A stretch of 38,536 nucleotides of DNA from an uncultured Clostridia bacterium (GCA_944364445.1 CALVWC010000007.1:1-38536); one strand, 5' to 3'. Shown: positions 7,123 through 15,450, counted from the first letter of the stretch. Notes: generated from the letters alone by a model not told the origin. Numbers and translations: made by a program.

Positions 7123-9609
7123 ATGGATAAATTTTTAATCGTTGACGGAAACTCGCTGGCTAATCGTGCATTTTATGCGATGCCATATCTATCGAACATC
7201 AAGGCACAACCATCGGGTGCAATTTTTGGTTTTGCCAACATTTTGATTAAACTTATTGTGGAGCAAAAGCCAACATATATCGCTGTTGCCTTCGACCACT
7301 CTCGACACACCTTTAGAACGGATATATATAAGGATTATAAAGGGACAAGAAAGGAAACGCCTCTTGATTTATCTAAACAATTTCCATACATAAAAGAGAT
7401 GCTCTCTCTTATGAAAATTAAAGTGTTTGAGCAAGACGGCATTGAAGCGGATGACATTATCGGCACAATTTCAAAATGCTCTGGGCAGGAAAATATCCTT
7501 TTGTCAGGAGATAGAGATTTGTTGCAACTTGTGAACGAAAACACAACTGTTTGGTTGACAAAAAAAGGTGTTTCAGAACTTGAAATTATGGATGAGAAAG
7601 CAATTAAAGAAAAATATGGCTTTAATCCTGAGGGTATCATTGAACTTAAAGCGCTTATGGGCGATGCGTCGGATAACATTCCGGGGGTCAGCGGTGTGGG
7701 AGAAAAAACCGCACTTTCTCTTTTGCAAAAATATGGAAGTTTGGATGGCGTTTACGAAAATATTGAAAACATCACTGGAAAACTTAAGGAAAAACTTGTG
7801 GCGGATAAGGAAAACGCCTACCTTTCAAAAACTCTTGCCACAATAAAAACCGATTGTGACATTGATTTTAATTTATCTGATTGTAAGGCGACTTTTCCGT
7901 TCTCAAATGAGGTGCGTGAGTTTTTTGAATATTGGAATTTCAACTCTTTCACTAAGCGTGAAGATATTTTCAGCGAGAAAAAGGAAGAGGTTAAATCGGA
8001 GAGAATTTTAATTGAAAGTTTGGATTTGGTTGACAAGATGATAAGCGAAATTAAAGGCGAATTTGCTTACAACATAGCAAATCTTGAATTTGCACCAAAT
8101 GAAAGCAAAGTTTATTATCTTAAAAAAGATTTAGACTTATTTACCACGCTTATTGATGTCAATGATGTGCTTAGAAAACTTAAAGTTGTGTTTGAAGACG
8201 ACAAAATTTTGAAAATCACAACTCGTGCCAAAGAAGACATGAAACTTCTAAAACGCTTAAACATCCACTTAGTTAACTTTTTTGACCTCGAGATTGCAAG
8301 ATATGTGTGCTTCACAGTGTCGAACAAACTTTCAGAAAATATTTGCGAGCATTTTAAACTGGAAAACGAATTTAAAAACCTTATTGAAGAAAAAGGCGTG
8401 GATTTTGTGTTCTATAAAATTGAAACTCCTCTTGTGGAAGTTTTGGCAGAGATGGAGGAGAAAGGGTTTAAGATTGATGAGAAATCGCTTGACGAAATCG
8501 ACGAAAAAATAAGCGCGGAAATTAAAGAATTGGAGGAAGAAATCTATGCTCAGGCAGGCGAGGCGTTTAACATCAATTCTCCAAAACAAGTGGCAACAAT
8601 TCTTTTTGATAAACTTAAAATTGTGCCATATAACAACGCCAAACGCTCGACAAGTTTTGCCATTTTAGACGAACTTCGTTTCGACCATGAAATTGTTAAC
8701 CTCATCATTCACTACCGAAAAGTGTTTAAACTTAAAAGCACTTATATCAATGTTTATAAAGAACTTATCAAGACTCGCGGAAATGTTATTCACACCATTT
8801 TTAACCAAACTTTAACCAACACTGGCAGGCTCTCAAGTTCTGAGCCTAATATGCAAAACATTCCAACTCGTGATGAAGAAGGTAAGAATTTAAGAAAAAT
8901 TTTTGTTTCTAAGTTTGAAGATGGCGTTATTGTTTCAGCGGATTATAACCAAATTGAACTTAGGCTTCTTGCCAACATGGCGGATGAGGACTCGATGATT
9001 GAATCCTATCAAAAAGGAATTGACATTCACACAAAAACGGCTAGTGAAATTTTTCATGTGCCAGTCAGCGAGGTGTCAAGTTCGATGAGGCGTGATGCCA
9101 AGGCGGTCAATTTTGGCATTGTTTATGGCATTAGTGACTATGGCTTATCGCAAAATATTAAAACTTCACGAGTAAAGGCAAAAATATATATTGATAACTA
9201 TTTCAATAGATATCCAAAAATTAAAGAGTTTATGGATAAAAACATTGAATTTGCAAAAGAGAATGGCTATGCAAAAACTGATTTCGGAAGAATTAGAATG
9301 ATACCAGAACTTTCTTCATCCAACTTTAATGTCAGAAAGTTTGGCGAACGCGTTGCAATGAATATGCCACTTCAAGGCACGGCGTCGGATATCATTAAAC
9401 TTGCTATGATTGCCACTTTTAGAGCACTTAAAAACATGGAAAGCCATATAATTTTGCAAGTGCATGACGAACTTATCATCGACACTAAAAAAGAGGAGCT
9501 TGAAAAAGTGGAGAAGATTGTTAAGGAATGTATGGAAAATGTTAAAGCGTATAAAGTTCCACTTGTTGTCAGCGTGGGAGAGGGGGAGACGCTTTTTGAT
9601 TGTAAATAG
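7123..9609 (+). CDS. polA: DNA polymerase I
   Basis: This 828-residue enzyme fills gaps and removes RNA primers in replication and repair. The 5'-3' exonuclease domain spans about residues 1-255, with IEADD (near 107), SGDRD (near 127) and the helix-hairpin-helix GDASDNIPGVSGVG (near 180). The polymerase domain has motif A (SADYNQIELR, near 605), motif B (RRDAKAVNFGIVYG, near 657) and motif C (LQVHDELIID, near 777). The middle region, where a 3'-5' exonuclease would lie, has no DxE signature, so proofreading is probably lost, as in Bacillus-type Pol I. The ribosome binding site is weak (AGGAG at 7112-7116), consistent with coupling to the upstream membrane gene. Confidence 0.97.
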   Translation: MDKFLIVDGNSLANRAFYAMPYLSNIKAQPSGAIFGFANILIKLIVEQKPTYIAVAFDHSRHTFRTDIYKDYKGTRKETPLDLSKQFPYIKEMLSLMKIKVFEQDGIEADDIIGTISKCSGQENILLSGDRDLLQLVNENTTVWLTKKGVSELEIMDEKAIKEKYGFNPEGIIELKALMGDASDNIPGVSGVGEKTALSLLQKYGSLDGVYENIENITGKLKEKLVADKENAYLSKTLATIKTDCDIDFNLSDCKATFPFSNEVREFFEYWNFNSFTKREDIFSEKKEEVKSERILIESLDLVDKMISEIKGEFAYNIANLEFAPNESKVYYLKKDLDLFTTLIDVNDVLRKLKVVFEDDKILKITTRAKEDMKLLKRLNIHLVNFFDLEIARYVCFTVSNKLSENICEHFKLENEFKNLIEEKGVDFVFYKIETPLVEVLAEMEEKGFKIDEKSLDEIDEKISAEIKELEEEIYAQAGEAFNINSPKQVATILFDKLKIVPYNNAKRSTSFAILDELRFDHEIVNLIIHYRKVFKLKSTYINVYKELIKTRGNVIHTIFNQTLTNTGRLSSSEPNMQNIPTRDEEGKNLRKIFVSKFEDGVIVSADYNQIELRLLANMADEDSMIESYQKGIDIHTKTASEIFHVPVSEVSSSMRRDAKAVNFGIVYGISDYGLSQNIKTSRVKAKIYIDNYFNRYPKIKEFMDKNIEFAKENGYAKTDFGRIRMIPELSSSNFNVRKFGERVAMNMPLQGTASDIIKLAMIATFRALKNMESHIILQVHDELIIDTKKEELEKVEKIVKECMENVKAYKVPLVVSVGEGETLFDCK

Positions 9610-9726
9610 CAGATATTTTATATTATCGGAAGTTGAGCCAAGCGCGACGAAGTCGCATTTGAGCGAAACTGATGTTCATTCAAACAGTGATGAGCGGGCA
9701 AGGCACGCAAAATTCGTTAGAATTTA
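9610..9726. repeat. GC-richer intergenic segment, candidate dispersed repeat
   Basis: Between the polA stop and an AT-rich hairpin lies about 115 bases clearly richer in G and C than its surroundings. It contains the small hairpin GCGACGAAGTCGC (9648-9660 region) and an imperfect ACTG...CAGT inverted repeat further on, with phrases such as CGAAGTCG and GAGCGAA that recur in dispersed intergenic elements of many bacteria. The polA antiphase frame that reads through it is not a gene. Copy number elsewhere cannot be seen from this window. Confidence 0.35.
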
Positions 9727-9754
9727 TTAAAATTTTATGTCAATAAAATTTTAA
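9727..9754. terminator. Perfect AT-only hairpin downstream of polA
   Basis: TTAAAATTTTAT (9727-9738) and ATAAAATTTTAA (9743-9754) are exact inverted repeats around GTCA. The stem is all A-T and lacks a clean T-run, so termination would be weak; it could also be the border of the adjacent GC-richer segment. Confidence 0.4.
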
Positions 9755-9817
9755 CATCACATAGTTTATATTTTAACTTCGCAAATTTTAAGAATTTTTG
9801 AAAACTTTGATTTTTGT

Positions 9818-9846
9818 TTGACAATTTCTTTTATTTATTTTAAAAT
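9818..9846 (+). promoter_or_regulatory. Strong sigma-A promoter of ruvX
   Basis: TTGACA (9818-9823), 17 bases, TAAAAT (9841-9846). Transcription would start near 9853, leaving a leader of only about eight bases before the ATG at 9861. Confidence 0.8.
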
Positions 9847-9860
9847 GATAGTGGTGATTT

Positions 9861-10277
9861 ATGCAATATAATAGGTATATGGGAATTGACTATGGTAAAG
9901 CAAGGATTGGCATTGCATTTTCAGACCTCTCTGGCACGATTGCTTCGGCGCACAGTGTGATTAAGGGAGAGGGAGAAAAAGATGTGGAAAATCTTTCCAA
10001 ACTTGCGAAGTCGATGGAAGTTAAATATATTGTGATAGGTTTGCCATTAAATGCCGATGGAACGGAAAGTGAAATGTCAAAATTTGTGCAAGATTTTGGA
10101 AAAAAACTTTCTGAAAAAAGCGGTTTACAAGTTTTTTATCAAGATGAAAGATACACATCTTATGAAGCGGAGGAATATTTAAAAGAGGCGGGAATAAGGT
10201 GGGAAAAGAGGAAGGAACTTCTTGACAAAGTTTCCGCACAAATCATTCTTCAAAACTATCTTGATGAAAGAAAATAA
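9861..10277 (+). CDS. ruvX: RuvX/YqgF Holliday junction resolvase-like nuclease
   Basis: This 138-residue RNase H-fold protein matches YqgF: MGIDYGKARIGIAFSD at the N-terminus carries the first acidic residue, YIVIGLPLNADG is the central strand-loop, YQDERYTSYEAE supplies the conserved glutamate region, and LLDKVSAQIILQNYL the last aspartate. The family acts in 16S rRNA 5' processing and possibly in junction resolution. The start at 9861 has only a weak GGTGAT; an ATG at 9879 (MGIDYG) would also suit the family. It is followed after 12 bases by the DUF1292 gene, the standard Firmicutes pairing, but the usual upstream alaS and yrzL are absent. Confidence 0.93.
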   Translation: MQYNRYMGIDYGKARIGIAFSDLSGTIASAHSVIKGEGEKDVENLSKLAKSMEVKYIVIGLPLNADGTESEMSKFVQDFGKKLSEKSGLQVFYQDERYTSYEAEEYLKEAGIRWEKRKELLDKVSAQIILQNYLDERK

Positions 10278-10289
10278 AAGGGGAAAATT

Positions 10290-10712
10290 ATGGATAAGAA
10301 AAAACAACATCAAATCGACGAAATTTCAAATGAAGTTAAAGAGGAAATGGGGCAATTTGATATTCTGGATATCATTTTGGATGAAAGCAATGTTGACCCA
10401 ATAACTTTGCAAGATGACAAGGGAAATAGGATTAGTTTTGAGCAAGTTGCCGTTGTGCCTTACAAAGAAAAAATTTATGTTATTTTGAAACCTATCGATA
10501 AAATTGAAGGAATTGCAGAAGACGAAGCCATAGTTTTTGTTGCAGATGAAAGCGTTTCTCCAACAGTTTTAAGAGTGGAACAAAATCAGGAAATTGCCGT
10601 TAAGATTTTTGATGAATACTATAACCTTGTTGATGAAGCAGTTAAAAATGGAGATATGAGCGAAAAGAAAGAAGGCAATAAGGCTAAAAAAGGCAACAAG
10701 GGAACAAAATAA
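10290..10712 (+). CDS. DUF1292 family protein
   Basis: This is a 140-residue acidic protein with the DUF1292 core (PITLQDDKGNRISFEQVAVVPYKEKIYVILKP split over residues 35-66), then an acidic strand region and a helical end. Proteins of this family regularly follow ruvX in Firmicutes; their function is unknown. AAAGGGG precedes the ATG. The core is flanked by an N-terminal charged helix and a C-terminal K/G/N-rich tail (EGNKAKKGNKGTK) that may bind nucleic acid. A strong terminator follows 18 bases after the stop. Confidence 0.85.
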   Translation: MDKKKQHQIDEISNEVKEEMGQFDILDIILDESNVDPITLQDDKGNRISFEQVAVVPYKEKIYVILKPIDKIEGIAEDEAIVFVADESVSPTVLRVEQNQEIAVKIFDEYYNLVDEAVKNGDMSEKKEGNKAKKGNKGTK

Positions 10713-10730
10713 ATAACTTTTGTATTTAAA

Positions 10731-10770
10731 AAATTGAACGAGAAATCGTTCAATTTTTGTTTTTTATTTT
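10731..10770 (+). terminator. Intrinsic terminator of ruvX-DUF1292
   Basis: AAATTGAACGA and TCGTTCAATTT form a perfect 11-bp stem with a GAAA tetraloop and a long T-rich tail. Confidence 0.92.
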
Positions 10771-10866
10771 ACCTAACTTTTATTAATTTTAGATTTAACT
10801 TTTCGTTATTAAAATTTGTCAATTAAGAAAAAAGATGTTTTTTTCATTAAAAAATCAAAAAAATGC

Positions 10867-10883
10867 GAAAAAAGTGTGTTTTT
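10867..10883. repeat. A-tract/GTGTG/T-tract motif, copy 1
   Basis: GAAAAAAGTGTGTTTTT at the 3' edge of the minus-strand gene; the same core recurs at 14378-14397 and 29070-29087. A looser relative (AAAAAAGATGTTTTTTT) lies about 40 bases to the left. Confidence 0.5.
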
Positions 10884-11676
10884 ACTTAATTATAGTGTCT
10901 TTTTCTTCAAATTTTCGCAATTCAATATATTTTTGAAGCGAGGAGGAAAGTGGGCGGTTGGCAAGGTTTGTTAAGATGTCATAACCAAATTTTTGCTCTT
11001 TGTCTGTGTTTAAAATAAGTGATTTTGGCATGGTTAAAACTTTTGCAAGGCTGTATTGCACTGGTATGTTTGTTGGGTTTAATTTAAACCATTTTTTAAG
11101 TTCAAACTTACATAACGTTAAGCAAAGTTTTGTTTTAAGTCCAATTTTTTGCATAGGGTCTTTGAGGTCAAGTTCAACATAGTTTAAAAGAAAAATTGGA
11201 TTTCTAAGTTTTTTATATAATTCGAAACATCTTTTCTTTGCTTCGGCAAGTGCTTGAGTGGATGGCAAACGAGAATAATCATCTTGCAAAATTTTCAGTT
11301 TATCCATTTCATTTCTGATTGTTTCGGAAAATTCAAAAACAACATCCACAAAAAGTTTTTTCTTTTGCTTTTCAATGAGTTTAATAAGTTTGTCAACGCT
11401 ATAACCTTTTTCAGCAAGATAGACATTTGCAATGGCGATGTAGTGATTAAAATTTTTGTTTTTTGTGAAAATAAATTTTTCTATTTGTTTATCAATATAT
11501 TCATTTTTTTCATAAAATCGTTTGATTTCATAGTAATTTTGAATGGCGTTAATCTGCCCCATTTCTGCAAGTGCAGTGATTGGTATTTTTGAGTCGTCAG
11601 TGTTATTTTGCACAAGTTGCATGCAAGAAAGAGTGATAAAATCGTTGTCAAGTTTGTTGAAATTAATCTCCAGCAT
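10882..11676 (-). CDS. Unrecognised helical protein
   Basis: The start is the ATG at 11676, since GGAGG lies at 11681-11685 (minus strand) right before it; a longer frame would start upstream of the predicted transcription start. The 264-residue product (MLEINFNKLDNDFITLS...) has no signal peptide, membrane helix or catalytic motif that I recognise. It is lysine-rich and almost wholly alpha-helical, with segments like YIDKQIEKFIFTKNKNFNHY and LIKLIEKQKKKLFVDVVFEF that suggest a helical-repeat or coiled-coil scaffold. It stands alone, with no operon partner, behind its own promoter. Confidence 0.65.
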   Translation of the reverse strand: MLEINFNKLDNDFITLSCMQLVQNNTDDSKIPITALAEMGQINAIQNYYEIKRFYEKNEYIDKQIEKFIFTKNKNFNHYIAIANVYLAEKGYSVDKLIKLIEKQKKKLFVDVVFEFSETIRNEMDKLKILQDDYSRLPSTQALAEAKKRCFELYKKLRNPIFLLNYVELDLKDPMQKIGLKTKLCLTLCKFELKKWFKLNPTNIPVQYSLAKVLTMPKSLILNTDKEQKFGYDILTNLANRPLSSSLQKYIELRKFEEKDTIIK

Positions 11677-11693
11677 TTCTCCTCCTTTTGCAT

Positions 11694-11722
11694 ATTTTAG
11701 CATATTACAAATCAAATTGCAA
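11694..11722 (-). promoter_or_regulatory. Promoter of the unrecognised minus-strand gene
   Basis: On the minus strand TTGCAA (11722-11717), 17 bases, then TGC-TAAAAT, an extended -10 (TAAAAT at 11699-11694). Transcription would start near 11687, giving a leader of about 11 bases that just holds the ribosome binding site. Confidence 0.65.
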
Positions 11723-11759
11723 TATGGATTTTTATTTTTTTAGATTTACAGCATATTAC
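11699..11759. repeat. Direct repeat AGCATATTAC flanking the promoter
   Basis: Identical 10-mers at 11699-11708 and 11750-11759, 51 bases apart (about five helical turns). One overlaps the -10/spacer of the minus-strand promoter, the other lies upstream of its -35: an operator-like layout. Confidence 0.4.
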
Positions 11760-11819
11760 TTATGCTTTTGCTAAGATTTTTTTAGTTTAAGAACTTGGTA
11801 TTTAAAAATTTTTAAATTG

Positions 11820-11848
11820 TTGAAATTTATTTTGTTTTTTTATATAAA
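11820..11848 (+). promoter_or_regulatory. Promoter of the SDR-EFR1 unit
   Basis: TTGAAA (11820-11825), 17 bases, TATAAA (11843-11848); TAGGAGG follows before the ATG at 11894. Confidence 0.6.
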
Positions 11849-11893
11849 TATGCTACACTAAAAAAGTCAAAATTCGACATTTTAGGAGGTTTT

Positions 11894-13438
11894 ATGCAAG
11901 TTTCAATCACAGGGATAACAGGCAACATGGGACAGGCGGTTTTAGAGGAGGTCCTTAAAATTGATGAAATAGATAAACTTAAACTTTTGGTTCTGCCAGA
12001 AGATAAAAGAATTAATGATATTGTGAAAAAATACAAAAAATTTCCAGAAAAATTCAAGAAATTTGATATTGTTTTTGGAAATTTAAAGGATGCTCGCACT
12101 TGCAACTTTCTTGTGGCAGACTCAGATTATGTGGTGAATTTGGCGGCAGTTATTCCACCACATTCCGATAAATTTCCATTGAAAGCGATTGAATGTAATG
12201 AAATTGGTGTCAACAACCTTGTTTCCAGCATTGAAAGAATGGAAAAACAACCAAAATTTATTCATATTTCCACTGTGGCACTCTATGGCAACAGAAACAG
12301 CAAGCATATTTGGGGGCAGGTGGGCGACCCGCTTCTTGTCAGTCCTTTTGACATATATTCTGCAACCAAACTTCGTGGCGAGTTCAGGGTGTTGGAGTCT
12401 GGCATAAAAAATTGGGTGGTTTTAAGGCAAAGTGCCATGCTTCATAAAAACATGATGTCTGATAACATCAGCGATGGGCTTATGTTTCACACTTGTTTTA
12501 ATGCTCCTCTTGAGTGGGTGACTGCTCATGACAGCGGAGTTTTGATTGCTAACATTTTAAAGCAGGATTTAAAGGAAGATTTGGGAAACAAATTTTGGAA
12601 AAATTGCTTCAACATCGGCGGAGGCGATTATAATAGGTTAACAGGTTTCGACACACTTAACGACGGCTTTAAGATGATTGGCGGAGGTGCTAAAAATTTC
12701 TTTAAACCAAATTACAACGCAACAAGAAATTTCCATGGTGTTTGGTTTTATGATGGGCATAAGTTAAACGACCTATTTTCCTATCAACAGCAAGACACAT
12801 CGGTTTATTGGTCGGAAATTTTAAAAACTCATTCCTATTATAAAATGGGGAAAATTGTTCCAAAAGGGATTATAAGAAAATTTGTTATTAAGCGTTTGTT
12901 TAAAGACGACAATTCGCCAGCGTATTGGTTTAAGCATAACGACCAAGCAAAACTTCAAGCGTATTTTGGCGGAAAAGGGAAATATCTTGCAATAACGGAT
13001 GACTGGAAAAACTTTCCTCTTCTTATTGAAAACAAGGATGAGGATGGGAGAGAAATTGACTATCAAGGACTTAAAAACATCAAAAATGCAAAATTAATTG
13101 ACTATGGTTTTGATAGAGAAAAGGAAATTACCTTGAAAGATTTGCAGAATGTGGCAAAACTTCATGGCGGAAAACTTCTTTCCAAAAAGTTTGACGGACT
13201 TTATGTAAAACACGAATGGGAAACGCAAGACGGCGAAATTTTTAAAGCGACCCCATTCACTGTTTTAATGGCGGGGCATTGGTATAATCCTATTTATAAG
13301 GAATATGTTTGGGATTTTGACAGGCTTTCTAAGAAAGATAAAATTTTTTCGCAAATATGGCTAGACTCTCACAGCGAGAAGGAAAATTTCACTTATTATT
13401 TCGACGAAAAATTTAACGCAAGGATGAAGGTAAAATAG
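11894..13438 (+). CDS. NAD(P)-dependent epimerase/dehydratase (extended SDR) with extra C-terminal domain
   Basis: Residues 1-290 form an extended short-chain dehydrogenase/reductase: the nucleotide loop GITGNMG (7-13), NLAAVIPP in the mid-sheet, HISTVALYG with the catalytic Ser/Thr, and Y155-x3-K159 (DIYSATKLRGE). The substrate is unknown; such enzymes act on nucleotide sugars, flavonoids, steroids and others. The last ~200 residues are not part of a standard SDR and contain FKHNDQAKLQAYFGGKGKYL and many W, H and Y residues, which suggests a second binding domain. The total of 514 residues far exceeds the usual 300-350. The gene has its own promoter and abuts the EFR1 gene with no gap, so the two products probably work together. 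Confidence 0.8.
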   Translation: MQVSITGITGNMGQAVLEEVLKIDEIDKLKLLVLPEDKRINDIVKKYKKFPEKFKKFDIVFGNLKDARTCNFLVADSDYVVNLAAVIPPHSDKFPLKAIECNEIGVNNLVSSIERMEKQPKFIHISTVALYGNRNSKHIWGQVGDPLLVSPFDIYSATKLRGEFRVLESGIKNWVVLRQSAMLHKNMMSDNISDGLMFHTCFNAPLEWVTAHDSGVLIANILKQDLKEDLGNKFWKNCFNIGGGDYNRLTGFDTLNDGFKMIGGGAKNFFKPNYNATRNFHGVWFYDGHKLNDLFSYQQQDTSVYWSEILKTHSYYKMGKIVPKGIIRKFVIKRLFKDDNSPAYWFKHNDQAKLQAYFGGKGKYLAITDDWKNFPLLIENKDEDGREIDYQGLKNIKNAKLIDYGFDREKEITLKDLQNVAKLHGGKLLSKKFDGLYVKHEWETQDGEIFKATPFTVLMAGHWYNPIYKEYVWDFDRLSKKDKIFSQIWLDSHSEKENFTYYFDEKFNARMKVK

Positions 13439-14323
13439 ATGAAAACTGTTATTTGTTATTTTTCTGGCACAGGCAACACAAGGAGAGTGGTCAACAAGTT
13501 TGTGGAAACTTTCCGCGTGCTTGGGCATGAGGCTGAGGCTATTCAAATTGATAAGACCGAAACGGTTAATCTTGATGAATATGACACTGTTGGAATTGCC
13601 TATCCTATTCACGCTTTTAATGCACCAGAACTTGTTTTAAAATTTGTTAAAAGGCTTCAAAAAGCAAAAGACAAGAAAAATGCATACATAATTAAAACCT
13701 CTGGTGAACCTCTTTGGCTTAACAATATTTCTTCATTAAAACTTAAATCACTTTTAAAAAAGAAAAATTTGATTGTGAAAAATGAGTATCATTATTGTAT
13801 GCCTTATAATATCATCTTTCGCCATACCGACAAAATGGCATATGATATGTGGCAAACTGCGCAACAACTTATTCCGATTGACTGTAAAGAAATTGTGGAC
13901 GGCAAAGAAGTTAAACTGAAAAATTTTCCTTTTGGAAGATTTTTGGCTTGGATTTTTAGAATTGAATACTGGGGTGGGCGTTTTAACGGCAAAAGATATA
14001 AGGTGAATGATAATTGCGTTAAATGTGGAAGATGTGTTCTTATTTGTCCAACCAACAATATCACCATGGAAAATGGCGAACTAAAATTTGGCAAAAAGTG
14101 CATGATGTGCATGCGCTGTTCCTTTCTTTGTCACAAAAACGCCATTAAAATTGGATTGTTTGAAAAATGGAAAGTTAATGGGGTTTATAACTTTAATAAT
14201 CCTAATGGTGAAGAAGGCACTCATAAAGATTATTGCAAAAAATCATATAAAAAATATTTCGAGCGAAGTCAAGAAAAAATTAAAAATAACACTTCAAATT
14301 ATGAAGATAAAGAAGTGGTATAA
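13439..14323 (+). CDS. EFR1-type protein: flavodoxin domain fused to two 4Fe-4S ferredoxin clusters
   Basis: Residues 1-150 are a flavodoxin-like FMN domain opening with YFSGTGNTRRVV, the phosphate loop. Residues 190-235 hold two clusters: C193, C196, C199, C203 (CVKCGRCVLICP) and C221, C224, C227, C231 (CMMCMRCSFLC). This fits the EFR1 group of anaerobe proteins, which move electrons between FMN and iron-sulphur centres; the partner is unknown. The ATG follows the SDR stop directly, with GAAGG eight bases before it, so expression is coupled. The C-terminus from about residue 250 is basic. A strong terminator starts at the stop codon. Confidence 0.88.
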   Translation: MKTVICYFSGTGNTRRVVNKFVETFRVLGHEAEAIQIDKTETVNLDEYDTVGIAYPIHAFNAPELVLKFVKRLQKAKDKKNAYIIKTSGEPLWLNNISSLKLKSLLKKKNLIVKNEYHYCMPYNIIFRHTDKMAYDMWQTAQQLIPIDCKEIVDGKEVKLKNFPFGRFLAWIFRIEYWGGRFNGKRYKVNDNCVKCGRCVLICPTNNITMENGELKFGKKCMMCMRCSFLCHKNAIKIGLFEKWKVNGVYNFNNPNGEEGTHKDYCKKSYKKYFERSQEKIKNNTSNYEDKEVV

Positions 14324-14355
14324 AAATTGGCAAAAACAAAAATTGCCAATTTTTT
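14322..14355 (+). terminator. Intrinsic terminator of the SDR-EFR1 unit
   Basis: AAAAATTGGCAA and TTGCCAATTTTT form a perfect stem around AAACAAAAA, with the T-run as part of the right arm. Confidence 0.88.
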
Positions 14356-14377
14356 AGTTAAAAACCACTATTTTTTT

Positions 14378-14400
14378 GAAAAAAAGTGTGTTTTTTTGAG
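14378..14400. repeat. A-tract/GTGTG/T-tract motif, copy 2
   Basis: GAAAAAAAGTGTGTTTTTTT followed by GAG, in the 229-base gap after the EFR1 terminator. The remainder of that gap is featureless AT-rich DNA up to the promoter of the next gene. Confidence 0.5.
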
Positions 14401-14517
14401 TTTTTTATAAGTTTTTGCGTTAAATTTTTTAAAATTAGGCTTTTAAAAAGCAATTATTAATGATTTTATGCAATTTTTAAAATGAATTATTTTTTTCAAA
14501 TATATATGATATTTATT

Positions 14518-14545
14518 TTGTAAAATCAATTTAATTTGATATAAT
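14518..14545 (+). promoter_or_regulatory. Extended -10 promoter giving a leaderless mRNA
   Basis: TGATATAAT (14537-14545) is an extended -10; a weak TTGTAA lies 16 bases before the hexamer. The ATG at 14553 begins eight bases after the -10, where transcription should start, and no ribosome binding site exists. Confidence 0.7.
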
Positions 14546-14552
14546 AACTTAT

Positions 14553-15329
14553 ATGAATAAGACGAATGATTATAGAGATATCAGTTTATCAAAAAAAATT
14601 TTCTTCTCGCTTTTCACAATTTTAATTGTGGCGGGGATTGTGCTTAGTGTTATTTCTGTTAAACTTAACCTAGGCGACGCTTTTGCATGGCTAAAAAATA
14701 TCGGCAGTTTTCCTTTCATCACAATTTCTTTAATCTTTATTATGAGTTTGGTTTTTGTGAGGTTAAATAAGAAGTCGATAATATATATGTTATCCATGTT
14801 GTGCGTGATGGCAATTTTCGTGTTATCTTCACTTAGTTTTGTGAACGAAAATATTGAAGCTAGTTTACTTCAAGATTTATGCTTATATCTTCTTTGTGCT
14901 TCACAGGCGATTTTAATTATTTACACTGTTTGGATGGATAAGGGGGCTGGGCTTAAATGTTTGGAACTGGGTATTAGGGTGGCTCTTTCACTTGCGTTAT
15001 ATTTCCTTTTGACCGAACTTGTGCCAGAACATTTCGACTTTAGAAGAGCAGTCTATATGATTTATGCGTTAAACAGCATTATAACAATGGTTGTTTTGTG
15101 CTTTCATTTCAAAACAAATTATCTTTCAATTATTGGCGTTTTTCTCATGCTTTCTGGCACAGTTTTCATATTTTTAATCACAACTTCGCTTTTCACTTTG
15201 CCAACAATTTTTGTTGATATTTTTGTGGTTTATCAAGGCTCTTTTGCTCTTTTTGCATTTGGTGCATACCTTGTTGCCACAGACGGCGTTTTCGCAAACA
15301 ACATGATTGCGCGTGCTGGTGACATTTAA
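14553..15329 (+). CDS. Polytopic membrane protein, unknown function
   Basis: This 258-residue protein has about eight hydrophobic helices (near residues 15-36, 51-68, 75-97, 105-126, 136-155, 165-185, 189-211 and 218-245) joined by short loops, with no motif I recognise. It could be a transporter-like or structural membrane protein. It is monocistronic: own promoter, own terminator. No Shine-Dalgarno sequence precedes the ATG, and the -10 box ends eight bases before it, so the mRNA is probably leaderless. Confidence 0.7.
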   Translation: MNKTNDYRDISLSKKIFFSLFTILIVAGIVLSVISVKLNLGDAFAWLKNIGSFPFITISLIFIMSLVFVRLNKKSIIYMLSMLCVMAIFVLSSLSFVNENIEASLLQDLCLYLLCASQAILIIYTVWMDKGAGLKCLELGIRVALSLALYFLLTELVPEHFDFRRAVYMIYALNSIITMVVLCFHFKTNYLSIIGVFLMLSGTVFIFLITTSLFTLPTIFVDIFVVYQGSFALFAFGAYLVATDGVFANNMIARAGDI

Positions 15330-15334
15330 ATTTC

Positions 15335-15366
15335 AAATTCGTGGTTTTCGCTACGAATTTTTATTT
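15335..15366 (+). terminator. Intrinsic terminator
   Basis: AAATTCGT pairs with ACGAATTT around a ten-base loop and is followed by TTATTTTAT. It closes the membrane-protein gene. Confidence 0.7.
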
Positions 15367-15450
15367 TATAAATATTAAATAAAATTTTTTTATTAGTTTA
15401 ACTTTTCCTCTAGTTTATATTTATTATATTTTGCATAAAGCCACTTTTAC

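Noticed and set aside
9464..9730. Plus-strand frame running from inside polA through the gap after it
   Set aside because: It is antiphase to polA for more than half its length, and the rest reads through a repeat-like segment.
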